Source of the DNA: Deltaproteobacteria bacterium
GTDB taxonomy: Bacteria; Desulfobacterota_B; Binatia; UBA9968
Assembly: GCA_016193385.1 (NCBI GenBank)
Contig: JACPSF010000101.1
Location: 1-6,228 of the forward strand
Direction: 5' to 3'
Length of the DNA: 6,228 bases
This document shows positions 1 to 5,969 of this stretch, in pieces. The stretch's first letter is position 1. Each line of letters opens with the position of its first letter. The notes under the pieces were generated by a model that made no database searches, was not told the origin of the DNA, and saw only the letters and a program-made list of their open reading frames with translations. The position numbers and the translations under genes are program-made.

Positions 1-2
1 CA

Positions 3-7
3 AGGAG
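3..7 (+). promoter_or_regulatory. Shine-Dalgarno site of the 94-aa gene
   Basis: AGGAG lies 8 bases before the ATG at 16. It supports that ATG as the start. The window edge prevents checking for a longer upstream reading frame. Confidence 0.6.
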
Positions 8-15
8 CTATAGGT

Positions 16-300
16 ATGCGTTCAAAAACCGTCGCCACGCCCGGAAGCCAATCGTTGGCTGAGTTTCAAACTGTCGTCCAGCAGCAGGAAGGTATCTTCG
101 GACCTCTAACAGCATTAGGAAAAAAAGATCAGAATAACACCATTACCCTGCAGATTGGCCCCGGTCCTGGTAACCGCGCCGTCCTTGAAACTTACAAAGG
201 TAACAACCCGCCGGAGAAGGGCGGCTTCGATCTCATCTGTGCCGGGGACTGCCTGGTAGAAGGCCAGCCAGCGAAAGTCGCGGCCTACAGGCGAACATAA
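16..300 (+). CDS. Hypothetical 94-aa protein
   Basis: I do not recognise this protein. It is complete, from ATG at 16 to TAA at 298-300. It has no signal peptide and no membrane segment. The N-terminal 35 or so residues are polar and glutamine-rich (VVQQQEG around 20-26). The middle carries a Gly/Pro turn (IGPGPGN, about 47-53), and the C-terminal third has two cysteines four residues apart (C75 and C79, in ICAGDC). That spacing could bind a metal or form a disulfide, but no second pair is visible. The gene lies 112 bases before the LysM-peptidase gene on the same strand, so it could belong to the same unit or end a preceding one. Support for coding is the Shine-Dalgarno site and the absence of a better overlapping frame; the opposite-strand frame over 115-321 has no such support. 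Confidence 0.6.
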   Translation: MRSKTVATPGSQSLAEFQTVVQQQEGIFGPLTALGKKDQNNTITLQIGPGPGNRAVLETYKGNNPPEKGGFDLICAGDCLVEGQPAKVAAYRRT

Positions 301-352
301 GGATGAAGCGTTGCTGGACATGGCATCGTGGACCTTAGAAAGAAGGAAAACA

Positions 353-383
353 CAGGGGGGTATCTCCTGCTCATTCGTAGGAG
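353..383 (+). promoter_or_regulatory. Leader hairpins before the LysM-peptidase gene
   Basis: The 112-base gap 301-412 holds no gene I can support. CTCCT at 364-368 can pair upstream with 354-358, giving a 6-bp stem 353-358/364-369 with one G-T pair and a 5-base loop. It can instead pair downstream with AGGAG at 379-383, giving a 5-bp stem and a 10-base loop. The two pairings exclude each other. No T-run follows either, so this is not a classic intrinsic terminator. I found no convincing -35/-10 pair. Regulatory function is a guess. Confidence 0.2.
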
Positions 384-412
384 TCAGATAAGGTTCGTAA
401 GCTCACTGTAAA

Positions 413-1102
413 ATGGCACGAATCTATACAATCAAGAAGGGTGACACCTTAAGGAAGATCGCCAAAGCGGAGCTTGGTGACGCTAACCTTTACACCGTCC
501 TTGCGGGATATAATGGCATACGTGACCCTGAAAGGATCTTTGTGGGGCAGCGCATTGAGATACCGGGGAAGAAAGAGACTCAACCCCCTTCTCCCCGCAC
601 AATATCTGGGTTTGACCTTGCTCCTCCTCATGGTCTTGATGCGATCCTTGATTCCTTCGGCGACATCTTTGACTACATCCGTGACGACGGAATTCTCGAT
701 CCTCGTTGGGAAGTGGAGCAGTTGTTGCGAGCCCCGCTTCCTTACCCTATCCCTCTCTCTTGGGATCCGGGCAAAGAAGTCCAAAATCTCTATGGGCATA
801 AGAAACTAAAAGAACTATTTCCCGAGGTCTTCCGAGAGATAGAACGGCGCAGATTGAAGAGCAAAATCCGCACATTTGGTGGTTGCTTCAATTTCCGAAG
901 TAAGAGAAGCAGCGGCAAGCTTTCCGTCCATTCTTGGGCGATAGCTGTTGACCTCAATCCGGAGACGAATCCAATGGGATCCGCTGGAGATATGGATCCG
1001 GGAGTCGTGGAGATTTTTAAGTCCTTTGGTTTCACTTGGGGCGGTGACTGGTCGGGGAAGTCTAAAGACCCCATGCATTTTCAGTTTTGCAGCGGATATT
1101 AA
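413..1102 (+). CDS. LysM-domain M15-family peptidoglycan peptidase (endolysin/VanY-like)
   Basis: Likely a zinc peptidase that cuts peptide crosslinks of peptidoglycan (D-Ala-D-Ala carboxypeptidase or L-Ala-D-Glu endopeptidase type), held to the wall by its LysM domain. Residues 4-51 form a LysM unit (YTIKKGDTLRKIA, ending VGQRIEIP). A Pro-rich linker follows (about 52-62). From about 105 comes an M15 domain with the motif SVHSWAIAVDLN (H173 and D180 as zinc ligands), WGGDW around 209-213 (D212 at the position of the catalytic acid) and DPMHFQF (H222 as third ligand). The usual Gly in HxWG is Ala here (A176). All catalytic residues are present, so it should be active. An in-frame TAA at 398-400 forces the start at or after 413, so there is no signal peptide; phage endolysins share this trait. 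Shine-Dalgarno pairing is weak: AGG at 391-393 and AGGAG at 379-383 are both far from the ATG. A baseplate or injection-system cargo protein is an alternative identity. Confidence 0.85.
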   Translation: MARIYTIKKGDTLRKIAKAELGDANLYTVLAGYNGIRDPERIFVGQRIEIPGKKETQPPSPRTISGFDLAPPHGLDAILDSFGDIFDYIRDDGILDPRWEVEQLLRAPLPYPIPLSWDPGKEVQNLYGHKKLKELFPEVFREIERRRLKSKIRTFGGCFNFRSKRSSGKLSVHSWAIAVDLNPETNPMGSAGDMDPGVVEIFKSFGFTWGGDWSGKSKDPMHFQFCSGY

Positions 1103-1148
1103 CGGCCAAATCAAAATAGATTCGTTGAGACATAGCTCCAACTCACAG

Positions 1149-1158
1149 GGAGGTGATC
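1149..1158 (+). promoter_or_regulatory. Very strong Shine-Dalgarno site of the membrane protein gene
   Basis: GGAGGTGATC is a 10-base perfect complement of the conserved 16S rRNA 3' end (GATCACCTCC). GGAGG ends 6 bases before the ATG at 1160, which fixes that start. The 57-base gap 1103-1159 shows no terminator and no clear promoter. Confidence 0.8.
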
Positions 1159-1159
1159 G

Positions 1160-2143
1160 ATGGCCCGCCAATGGGATTTTTTGCAGAAATGGGCAGGACC
1201 TCTGGTGGTTTTTGTGATCCTTGTCATTCTGGCCTGGCTCCTGTGGAGCTATTCGGCGCCACCACCGAGTAGTCCTTCAGCCGTCGCCCTTTCGTGGTGG
1301 GTCAAAGCCATTCTTTTGCTGCTGACTGGCGCTGCGGTCGTCTTCATCAGTTGGTTTCTCTATCTTTTCACGGGCGCGGTCACCGACCAGAAGATCAACC
1401 AGATTATTCTCTTCTGCTACCTGTTTATCGTGCTCTCGCTTCTGGGATGGGTCGTTCCTTTCGTTGTTTTTCCTCTTGTGCCCGGTCTCCATCAGGCGAT
1501 GGTGAGAAGTCCTATTGGAGTGGTTGCGGGCTGCAGTCTGCCGTTGACGGAGGCACCCACGGGCTCCGCAGGGACTCCAAAGGAACTCAAGTGCGATAAT
1601 AATACCGATCAGTGGGTCGTAAATATCGGCGGCACCATGGGAAGCGCGAACAAGGCATCGGCTTCTGAAAGGACGGCCGAGGGAGAAAAAAAGGGTGGGG
1701 CAGGAGTGCAGATAACTAAGGCGCCCCCTAAACAGGCCGTCTCCAGCTCAGCGACTCCGTCTGAGGGAGTGAAGGCCGGTTGGCCTCCCGTGCGCATCCA
1801 GGGAGGGTTAGTGGTTCCGCTCTATTTTGTGGTTCTGTCGCTCATGGGCGCTGCTGTGAGCATGACACGTCGGGTCCCGGAGTACCAGGGAAGGCTCGCG
1901 CTCCCACAGGGCAATCAAAAGGCAATCACGCGCGAGCAGGCGCGAGAGTATTTGGTCTTCCAGATCATGCAGGTCGTTTCAGCGCCGCTCATAGCGATCA
2001 CTGCCTACTATTTGGTCGAACCGTCGCTCCGGGCGACTTCGGTGGCGCTTGGCTTCGCCTCCGGCTTTGCGTCGGAAACTATTTTGCTTGTCATCCGGGC
2101 TCTCGTGGAAAAGCTGGAGCCCAAGACAAAACCTCAAACCTAA
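1160..2143 (+). CDS. Six-helix integral membrane protein of unknown function
   Basis: Not recognised as a named family. Hydrophobic segments are visible at about residues 14-31, 48-70, 81-107, 216-234, 266-285 and 292-314. By the positive-inside rule the N-terminus is cytoplasmic. The long loop 108-215 is then periplasmic, and the basic stretch MTRRVPEYQGR after helix 4 and the Lys-rich C-terminus (EKLEPKTK) are cytoplasmic. The loop holds two cysteines (C125 and C145) that could form a disulfide, then a low-complexity Ala/Ser/Gly/Lys stretch (about 159-205). The last segment contains small residues (GFASGFASE), as in packed or oligomerising helices. No ATP-binding, channel or transporter signature is seen. 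It is probably cotranscribed with the peptidase before it and the phosphoesterase 13 bases after it, so it may be a membrane partner for these signal-less enzymes, but that is inference. It is much too large for a typical phage holin. Confidence 0.75.
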   Translation: MARQWDFLQKWAGPLVVFVILVILAWLLWSYSAPPPSSPSAVALSWWVKAILLLLTGAAVVFISWFLYLFTGAVTDQKINQIILFCYLFIVLSLLGWVVPFVVFPLVPGLHQAMVRSPIGVVAGCSLPLTEAPTGSAGTPKELKCDNNTDQWVVNIGGTMGSANKASASERTAEGEKKGGAGVQITKAPPKQAVSSSATPSEGVKAGWPPVRIQGGLVVPLYFVVLSLMGAAVSMTRRVPEYQGRLALPQGNQKAITREQAREYLVFQIMQVVSAPLIAITAYYLVEPSLRATSVALGFASGFASETILLVIRALVEKLEPKTKPQT

Positions 2144-2156
2144 CACTGTAGACACA

Positions 2157-3602
2157 ATGCTCTCCACATGGATTGTTCCAGGTGCCCCTCTCGAAGGGGG
2201 TGTGGGGTGGCGGGTCTGGTATTCTCGTCCTGGCCACGGAGAATTCACTCCCGGACGCATAAGGATCTCCCGAGCGCAACAGGAGGAAGAAACAAAGCAA
2301 GATTGGAAAATTCTGCCCGATCTGCCAGGACTCGATCGGCGGATGGGGATATTGACGCTCAGGCTTACGAGCCCAAAGCCGGGCTCTCTGTATGAGATCA
2401 AAATACCGGAGGCGGAGTCATCCGAGCCTTTCCTGTGGCGAACTCTACCCAACACTATAGACTCTGACCCCGATGTTATCGGGCCGCATGGCGTCTCTTT
2501 CCTCATGGCGTCCTGCTTTTGGCGTGATAACGACAAGGAGGGAACGTATTTAGCTGCGGTCCGCCAACTCGTCAAGCAGTGGCACCCGGCTTTCAAATTG
2601 TTGTTGGGTGACCAGGTATACGCGGATTGGCCGGCAGACTACTTGCCAGACTTCACAGGGCACCCGGAAATCGAGGTATACGCCGATCGCTATGCCGAGT
2701 ACTGGGGTGACGTTGTTTACCGCGAGCTAATGCAAACATCTCCGAACTTCTTCATGTGCGATGACCACGAGTTCTGGAATGATTATCCCGAAAAACAAAT
2801 CCATCTTTCGCGCAGCTTGCCGGAGTTCAGAGATGCCTACGCAAAGGCCGCACAGCAGCTCTATGTCCGATACCAGCAATGCCTTAATCCGGGAGATAGG
2901 CCCTGGTACCGTTTCGCGATCGGGGAGGTTTCTTTTTTCATTGCCGACAGCCGATCCGAGCGCGACTTCTTCGACGGGGAGAGGCGGCCGCCTCGCTTTT
3001 TCCAGCAGCTCCAGCGGCAGGATCTGGAACGATGGGCGCATGAGCTGCGCGGTCCCGGAGTTCTTGTATTAGGACAGCCCATCTTCCAGAAGGACGGCGA
3101 TTGGCGCGATCATTCCCTATCAAATTTCGCTGAGGACTACGGGCACCTTTGGTCTATTATTGAGGGCAGCATCATGGGTCGTAATGACGAAGGTAAGCCC
3201 CACGACATCCTGGTGCTTTCGGGAGATATACACACGGGTCGCTTCGCTGTGGGTCGTCGCGGCGGTCTCGATGCCCCCGAAGGGGTACCGGAGCTGATTG
3301 CTTCGCCGGCCTCTATGATCCGGCCAGGCTCCAAAGAGCCAGAGAAGCCTGACTACAAGTTCACGGTTCGCCAAAATGGACATACGACTTCCTGGGAGGT
3401 AGGCCGGAATCCTTTCATGACCCTTCACAATAACATCGGCATGGTGCGCCTCCTGCGAGGAACCAACAGGCGGGTGTTATTCGAGTTATCCATTTATCAG
3501 ATCCGACCATATGACTCACGCTCTTGGTGGAACAGATTGGTCAGAGAAGCAGCAGGCGGGTTGCTCGCCCTTCTCTTCAGAAGGGAAATAGAATTACGTT
3601 AA
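2157..3602 (+). CDS. PhoD-like metallophosphoesterase
   Basis: A calcineurin-fold, metal-dependent phosphomonoesterase or phosphodiesterase of the PhoD/alkaline phosphatase D superfamily; substrate unknown. Residues about 1-110 form a beta-rich N-terminal region like the PhoD Fn3-like domain (GWRVWYSRP, PFLWRTLP). The catalytic domain follows with the family motifs in order: FLMASCFW (115-122), GDQVYAD (151-157), CDDHEFWND (201-209), FIADSRSE (261-268), VLGQPIFQ (304-311) and SGDIHTGRF (355-363), giving all expected metal ligands. Length is 481 aa, normal for the family. A start at 2157 is preferred because the N-terminal beta domain begins there; the frame stays open back to a TTG at 2049, but this would overlap the membrane protein gene and add 36 uncharacteristic residues. 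No good Shine-Dalgarno site precedes 2157, so translation may be coupled to the upstream gene, which ends 13 bases before. Family members are often Tat-exported, yet no twin-arginine signal is present. A Trp/Arg-rich C-terminal helix (about 457-476) could touch membranes. Confidence 0.85.
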   Translation: MLSTWIVPGAPLEGGVGWRVWYSRPGHGEFTPGRIRISRAQQEEETKQDWKILPDLPGLDRRMGILTLRLTSPKPGSLYEIKIPEAESSEPFLWRTLPNTIDSDPDVIGPHGVSFLMASCFWRDNDKEGTYLAAVRQLVKQWHPAFKLLLGDQVYADWPADYLPDFTGHPEIEVYADRYAEYWGDVVYRELMQTSPNFFMCDDHEFWNDYPEKQIHLSRSLPEFRDAYAKAAQQLYVRYQQCLNPGDRPWYRFAIGEVSFFIADSRSERDFFDGERRPPRFFQQLQRQDLERWAHELRGPGVLVLGQPIFQKDGDWRDHSLSNFAEDYGHLWSIIEGSIMGRNDEGKPHDILVLSGDIHTGRFAVGRRGGLDAPEGVPELIASPASMIRPGSKEPEKPDYKFTVRQNGHTTSWEVGRNPFMTLHNNIGMVRLLRGTNRRVLFELSIYQIRPYDSRSWWNRLVREAAGGLLALLFRREIELR

Positions 3603-3616
3603 CCCATGTGGGTAGC

Positions 3617-3623
3617 AAGGAGG
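3617..3623 (+). promoter_or_regulatory. Shine-Dalgarno site of the papain-like gene
   Basis: AAGGAGG lies 10 bases before the ATG at 3634. An in-frame TAG at 3613-3615, with no start codon between it and 3634, makes this the only upstream-most start. A tiny stem (ACCC/GGGT, 3602-3613) sits between the previous stop codon and this site and has no T-run. Confidence 0.75.
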
Positions 3624-3633
3624 CTGGAAAAAT

Positions 3634-4422
3634 ATGAGGCACTCGCGGTCAACCACTAAAAACAACAATTTGATTGACTGGACCAACTCCCATAAAGACC
3701 AGGACAATTTAAAGTTCTTTGGCGATGCCCTCACCGCTTTAGCTAAAAATAAAGTCGGCAACGGTGGCCTAATGGTGATTGGGCTCTTGGGGCAGCGCGA
3801 TTTGCCTGGTTACACCCTACGCACAGCTCAGTCAGTGCTCCGGTGGGACGCTCGCCCCAGCCTATGGTCCCACGTGTTTCTGATCGGGAAGCAGGTGGGC
3901 TCGCGGCCTGGGGACCTCGGTAAAACGCCCGTATGGGAGGTAACGCTTCACCCGCGCGACGGGGAATTCCCAAAACCAGAGGAGAACGGGGTTGGCGCAG
4001 TGGAAATCCGCCACTACCAGAACGCGAAAGTAGATGCGAACGCGGCCCTCTTAGCCGTCAAGATGACTGACGAGGATGCAGCGAAGGTACGCCGGCGAGC
4101 AGCCGACCATAACGTTGACCGCATCCGTTATAATCTCTGGGAGACTTTGGGGATCTGGCAAAGTTACCTTTGGTCTCAGGGTGCCCGTCCTAACCCCCTG
4201 CGCGACGGAGTCCCGATCTTTTCATCATCCTATGTGGAGATGGCCTACGAAGCGATCAACTTGGACCTGACGCCAGGGGCCTCGGAACGGAACAGCGCGC
4301 CGGAACACATCTGGAACGCAGCGGTCTGGTGGCATGAAGCCTTCGCCCGTGAGAATCATCCGATTCGAGGATACTATGTTCTCCGGGACAAAGGTTGCTC
4401 CCTCTTGAGCACGGATGATTGA
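3634..4422 (+). CDS. Probable permuted papain-fold (YiiX/NlpC-P60/LRAT-like) protein with Ser at the nucleophile site
   Basis: The layout matches circularly permuted NlpC/P60-type enzymes, where the catalytic His comes before the Cys. WSHVFLIG at 78-85 resembles the conserved SHVGL strand, with H80 the expected catalytic His. VWEVTLHP (100-107) resembles the following strand, whose acid would be E102. A region 120-180 ends in YNLWETLGIW, resembling the usual Tyr-Asp segment. The nucleophile motif, normally FCSELV-like, reads FSSSYVEMAYEAINLDLTPG at 196-215, followed by SAPEHIW, like the usual proline-containing tail. The expected Cys is therefore S197; the only cysteine in the protein is C255 near the C-terminus. 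Such folds act as amidases or peptidases on peptidoglycan peptides, or as lipid acyl hydrolases or acyltransferases. Here the protein may be inactive, use serine, or bind a lipid or acyl group. It has no signal peptide. Its stop overlaps the Shine-Dalgarno site of the patatin gene. The family call rests on motif reading only. Confidence 0.6.
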   Translation: MRHSRSTTKNNNLIDWTNSHKDQDNLKFFGDALTALAKNKVGNGGLMVIGLLGQRDLPGYTLRTAQSVLRWDARPSLWSHVFLIGKQVGSRPGDLGKTPVWEVTLHPRDGEFPKPEENGVGAVEIRHYQNAKVDANAALLAVKMTDEDAAKVRRRAADHNVDRIRYNLWETLGIWQSYLWSQGARPNPLRDGVPIFSSSYVEMAYEAINLDLTPGASERNSAPEHIWNAAVWWHEAFARENHPIRGYYVLRDKGCSLLSTDD

Positions 4423-4427
4423 GGAGG
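4421..4427 (+). promoter_or_regulatory. Shine-Dalgarno site of the patatin gene, overlapping the upstream stop
   Basis: GAGGAGG begins inside the TGA (4420-4422) of the papain-like gene and ends 7 bases before the ATG at 4435. It supports translational coupling. The TGA is in frame with the patatin gene, so no longer N-terminus is possible. Confidence 0.75.
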
Positions 4428-4434
4428 CCATACG

Positions 4435-5949
4435 ATGCGCTCACTAATCCTCGCGGGTGGCGGAATCAAGGTCGGCTTCCAGGCAGGTGTCTTGGAAGTG
4501 TGGTTGGATGAGGCGGGCCTGACCTTTGATCACGCCGATGGGGCGAGCGGCGGCTGCTTCAACCTCGCCATGTACTGCCAGGGAATGAGCGGTAAAAAGA
4601 TCGCTGATAACTGGCGCGATTTAGACCCCTTCATGCCGGTGGATCTTAACTGGGAGCACTACTGGAAACTCACCTACGCCCCGTCCTTGTTTACCTATGA
4701 CAACTTTCGTGAAAAGGTGCTGCCCTTCTGGGGGATCGATTGGAAGGCCATCAATCGGTCTAAGAAGCTCGGAACATTCAATGCCTTCAACTTCTCCAAG
4801 AAGGAGTTGGAGGTCATTACTCAGGATAGGATGAACGAAGACTATCTAATCGCCAGCGTCTCTCTCCCGATGTGGTTCCCGCCTGTGGTGATCAGCGGAC
4901 AAACCTATATCGATGCGGTCTACATCACCGACGGTAATGTTGAGGAGGCTATTCGGCGCGGGGCCGATGAGATCTGGGCGATCTGGACCGTCAGCGCGCG
5001 GGACGAGTGGCGCGACGGTTTTATTGCCCAGTACTTTCACATCATCGAGACCGTGGCCGACACAAACTTTTTCAGTATCTGGAGGCGCATCAAAGAAAAC
5101 AACGATAAGATCGCTGCTGGAAAAAAGGGCGAATTTGGCCGGCACATCGAACAGAAGCTTCTCCAGGCCGAGGTGCCGATCCACTACCTCATCAATTTTT
5201 CCAAAGACCGGATGGCAGAGACGGTCAACCTAGGGGTCAAGACGGCGCGGGAATGGTGCAAGCAGAACGGCGTTCCGGTCAAAAAGAAGGGGGAGGATTA
5301 TCCCCTCGAGATCCACACGGCCGAGACCAAGCTCCAGTTTACCGAAGAGATGAAGGGGTACTTCACCGAGGGAGTCGAGGACTACGAGGAGGGTTTTGCC
5401 CAAGGGAAAAACGATAACAACTTCCTTATGTTCCATCTCACGATCAAGATTGACCGGGTCAACCGCTTCGTCATTCAACCTGAGCATGAGGCTGAAGCCG
5501 AAGGCTGGATCGAGTATGAGCCCCTGGGAGGAAAGCTCACGGTCAAAGAGGGAGTATTTAATCTCTTTGTCCACAAGGACGACCCGAAGCGGAAGAAAAT
5601 GCTCTATCGCCTCTTTTTTAAAGGCGACGACGGTAAGGAGTACACCCTTTCCGGCTTCAAAGATATCCACGACGATCCGCAGTTTGATCTCTGGTCTGAC
5701 ACCACGACGCTCTACACGCGGATTTACCGTGGGAAGGTTGAGGCCACAGATGAGGCCGGGGCGAAGATCTTCGGCTCCGGTATCCTCCACATCTACGAGC
5801 TGGACTTCATCAAACAGCTCACCACGTTTCGTGCCGATGGTCCCACGCCTCACGACCGCATTTCAGCAATGAACCGCTTCGGGATGTTTTTCCTTGGCAA
5901 ACTCTGGGATGTATACGCGCGCCACTTCATCGAATATGGGCCTATATAG
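4435..5949 (+). CDS. Patatin-like phospholipase with an extra C-terminal domain
   Basis: A Ser-Asp dyad lipid acyl hydrolase. The oxyanion loop is LAGGGIKVGFQAGVL (6-20) and the nucleophile elbow is GASGG (36-40), with S38 catalytic. ASVSLPMWFPPVVISGQTYID (140-160) matches the patatin block leading to the dyad Asp, and NVEEAIRRGADEIW follows as usual. By spacing D160 is the dyad residue, but the usual DGG or DGA reads DAV; D166 (TDGN) is the alternative. The patatin domain ends near 285. Residues about 298-500 form a second domain with FTEEMKGYF (302-310), EGVFNLFV (372-379), SGFKDIHDD (406-414), FDLWSDTTTLYTRIYRG (417-433) and GILHIYELDF (449-458). I recall similar blocks in long proteins that join a cholesterol-oxidase-like GMC domain to an alpha/beta hydrolase, which fits the GMC gene 20 bases downstream. 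There is no signal peptide, and an in-frame stop at 4420 excludes one. It likely acts on membrane or storage lipids from the cytoplasmic side; the exact substrate is unknown. Confidence 0.85.
   Translation: MRSLILAGGGIKVGFQAGVLEVWLDEAGLTFDHADGASGGCFNLAMYCQGMSGKKIADNWRDLDPFMPVDLNWEHYWKLTYAPSLFTYDNFREKVLPFWGIDWKAINRSKKLGTFNAFNFSKKELEVITQDRMNEDYLIASVSLPMWFPPVVISGQTYIDAVYITDGNVEEAIRRGADEIWAIWTVSARDEWRDGFIAQYFHIIETVADTNFFSIWRRIKENNDKIAAGKKGEFGRHIEQKLLQAEVPIHYLINFSKDRMAETVNLGVKTAREWCKQNGVPVKKKGEDYPLEIHTAETKLQFTEEMKGYFTEGVEDYEEGFAQGKNDNNFLMFHLTIKIDRVNRFVIQPEHEAEAEGWIEYEPLGGKLTVKEGVFNLFVHKDDPKRKKMLYRLFFKGDDGKEYTLSGFKDIHDDPQFDLWSDTTTLYTRIYRGKVEATDEAGAKIFGSGILHIYELDFIKQLTTFRADGPTPHDRISAMNRFGMFFLGKLWDVYARHFIEYGPI
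5326..5934 (+). other. C-terminal accessory domain of the patatin protein (about residues 298-500)
   Basis: This region lies beyond the normal patatin fold. It looks like a compact alpha/beta or mostly beta domain, dense in aromatic residues (FNLFV, YRLFF, FDLW, TTLYTRIY) and charged turns. It has no Ser hydrolase elbow, so it is probably a binding or structural unit. Similarity to the domain following the oxidoreductase in GMC/hydrolase fusion proteins is from memory and unverified. Boundaries are approximate. Confidence 0.5.
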
Positions 5950-5969
5950 CGGCATCTCGAGAGGAACAG

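Noticed and set aside
303..338. 11-codon open frame (possible leader peptide)
   Set aside because: It has only a weak AAGG next to the start and no regulatory residue pattern, so chance is sufficient.
311..339. Possible promoter (TTGCTG, 17 bases, CTTAGA)
   Set aside because: The -10 element is poor. I found no good sigma-70 pair in either 301-412 or 1103-1159.
1160..2143. Holin partner of the endolysin-like peptidase
   Set aside because: At 327 residues with six helices and a large loop it is unlike typical holins, and no other phage gene is visible.
2049..2156. N-terminal extension of the phosphoesterase from TTG at 2049
   Set aside because: It would overlap the membrane protein gene by 95 bases, has no good ribosome site, and adds residues that look like out-of-frame translation. 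It is not a Tat signal.
1979..2596. 205-codon open frame on the - strand
   Set aside because: It crosses the end of the membrane protein gene and the start of the phosphoesterase gene; composition is Arg/Ser-rich as in shadow frames, and no motif is seen.
3602..3613. Small stem ACCC/GGGT after the phosphoesterase stop
   Set aside because: Four to five base pairs with no T-run, directly before a ribosome site; not a terminator.
5230..5853. Long 207-codon open frame on the - strand
   Set aside because: It lies wholly inside the patatin gene, whose second domain has strong motifs in the + frame. The - frame shows no recognisable domain.
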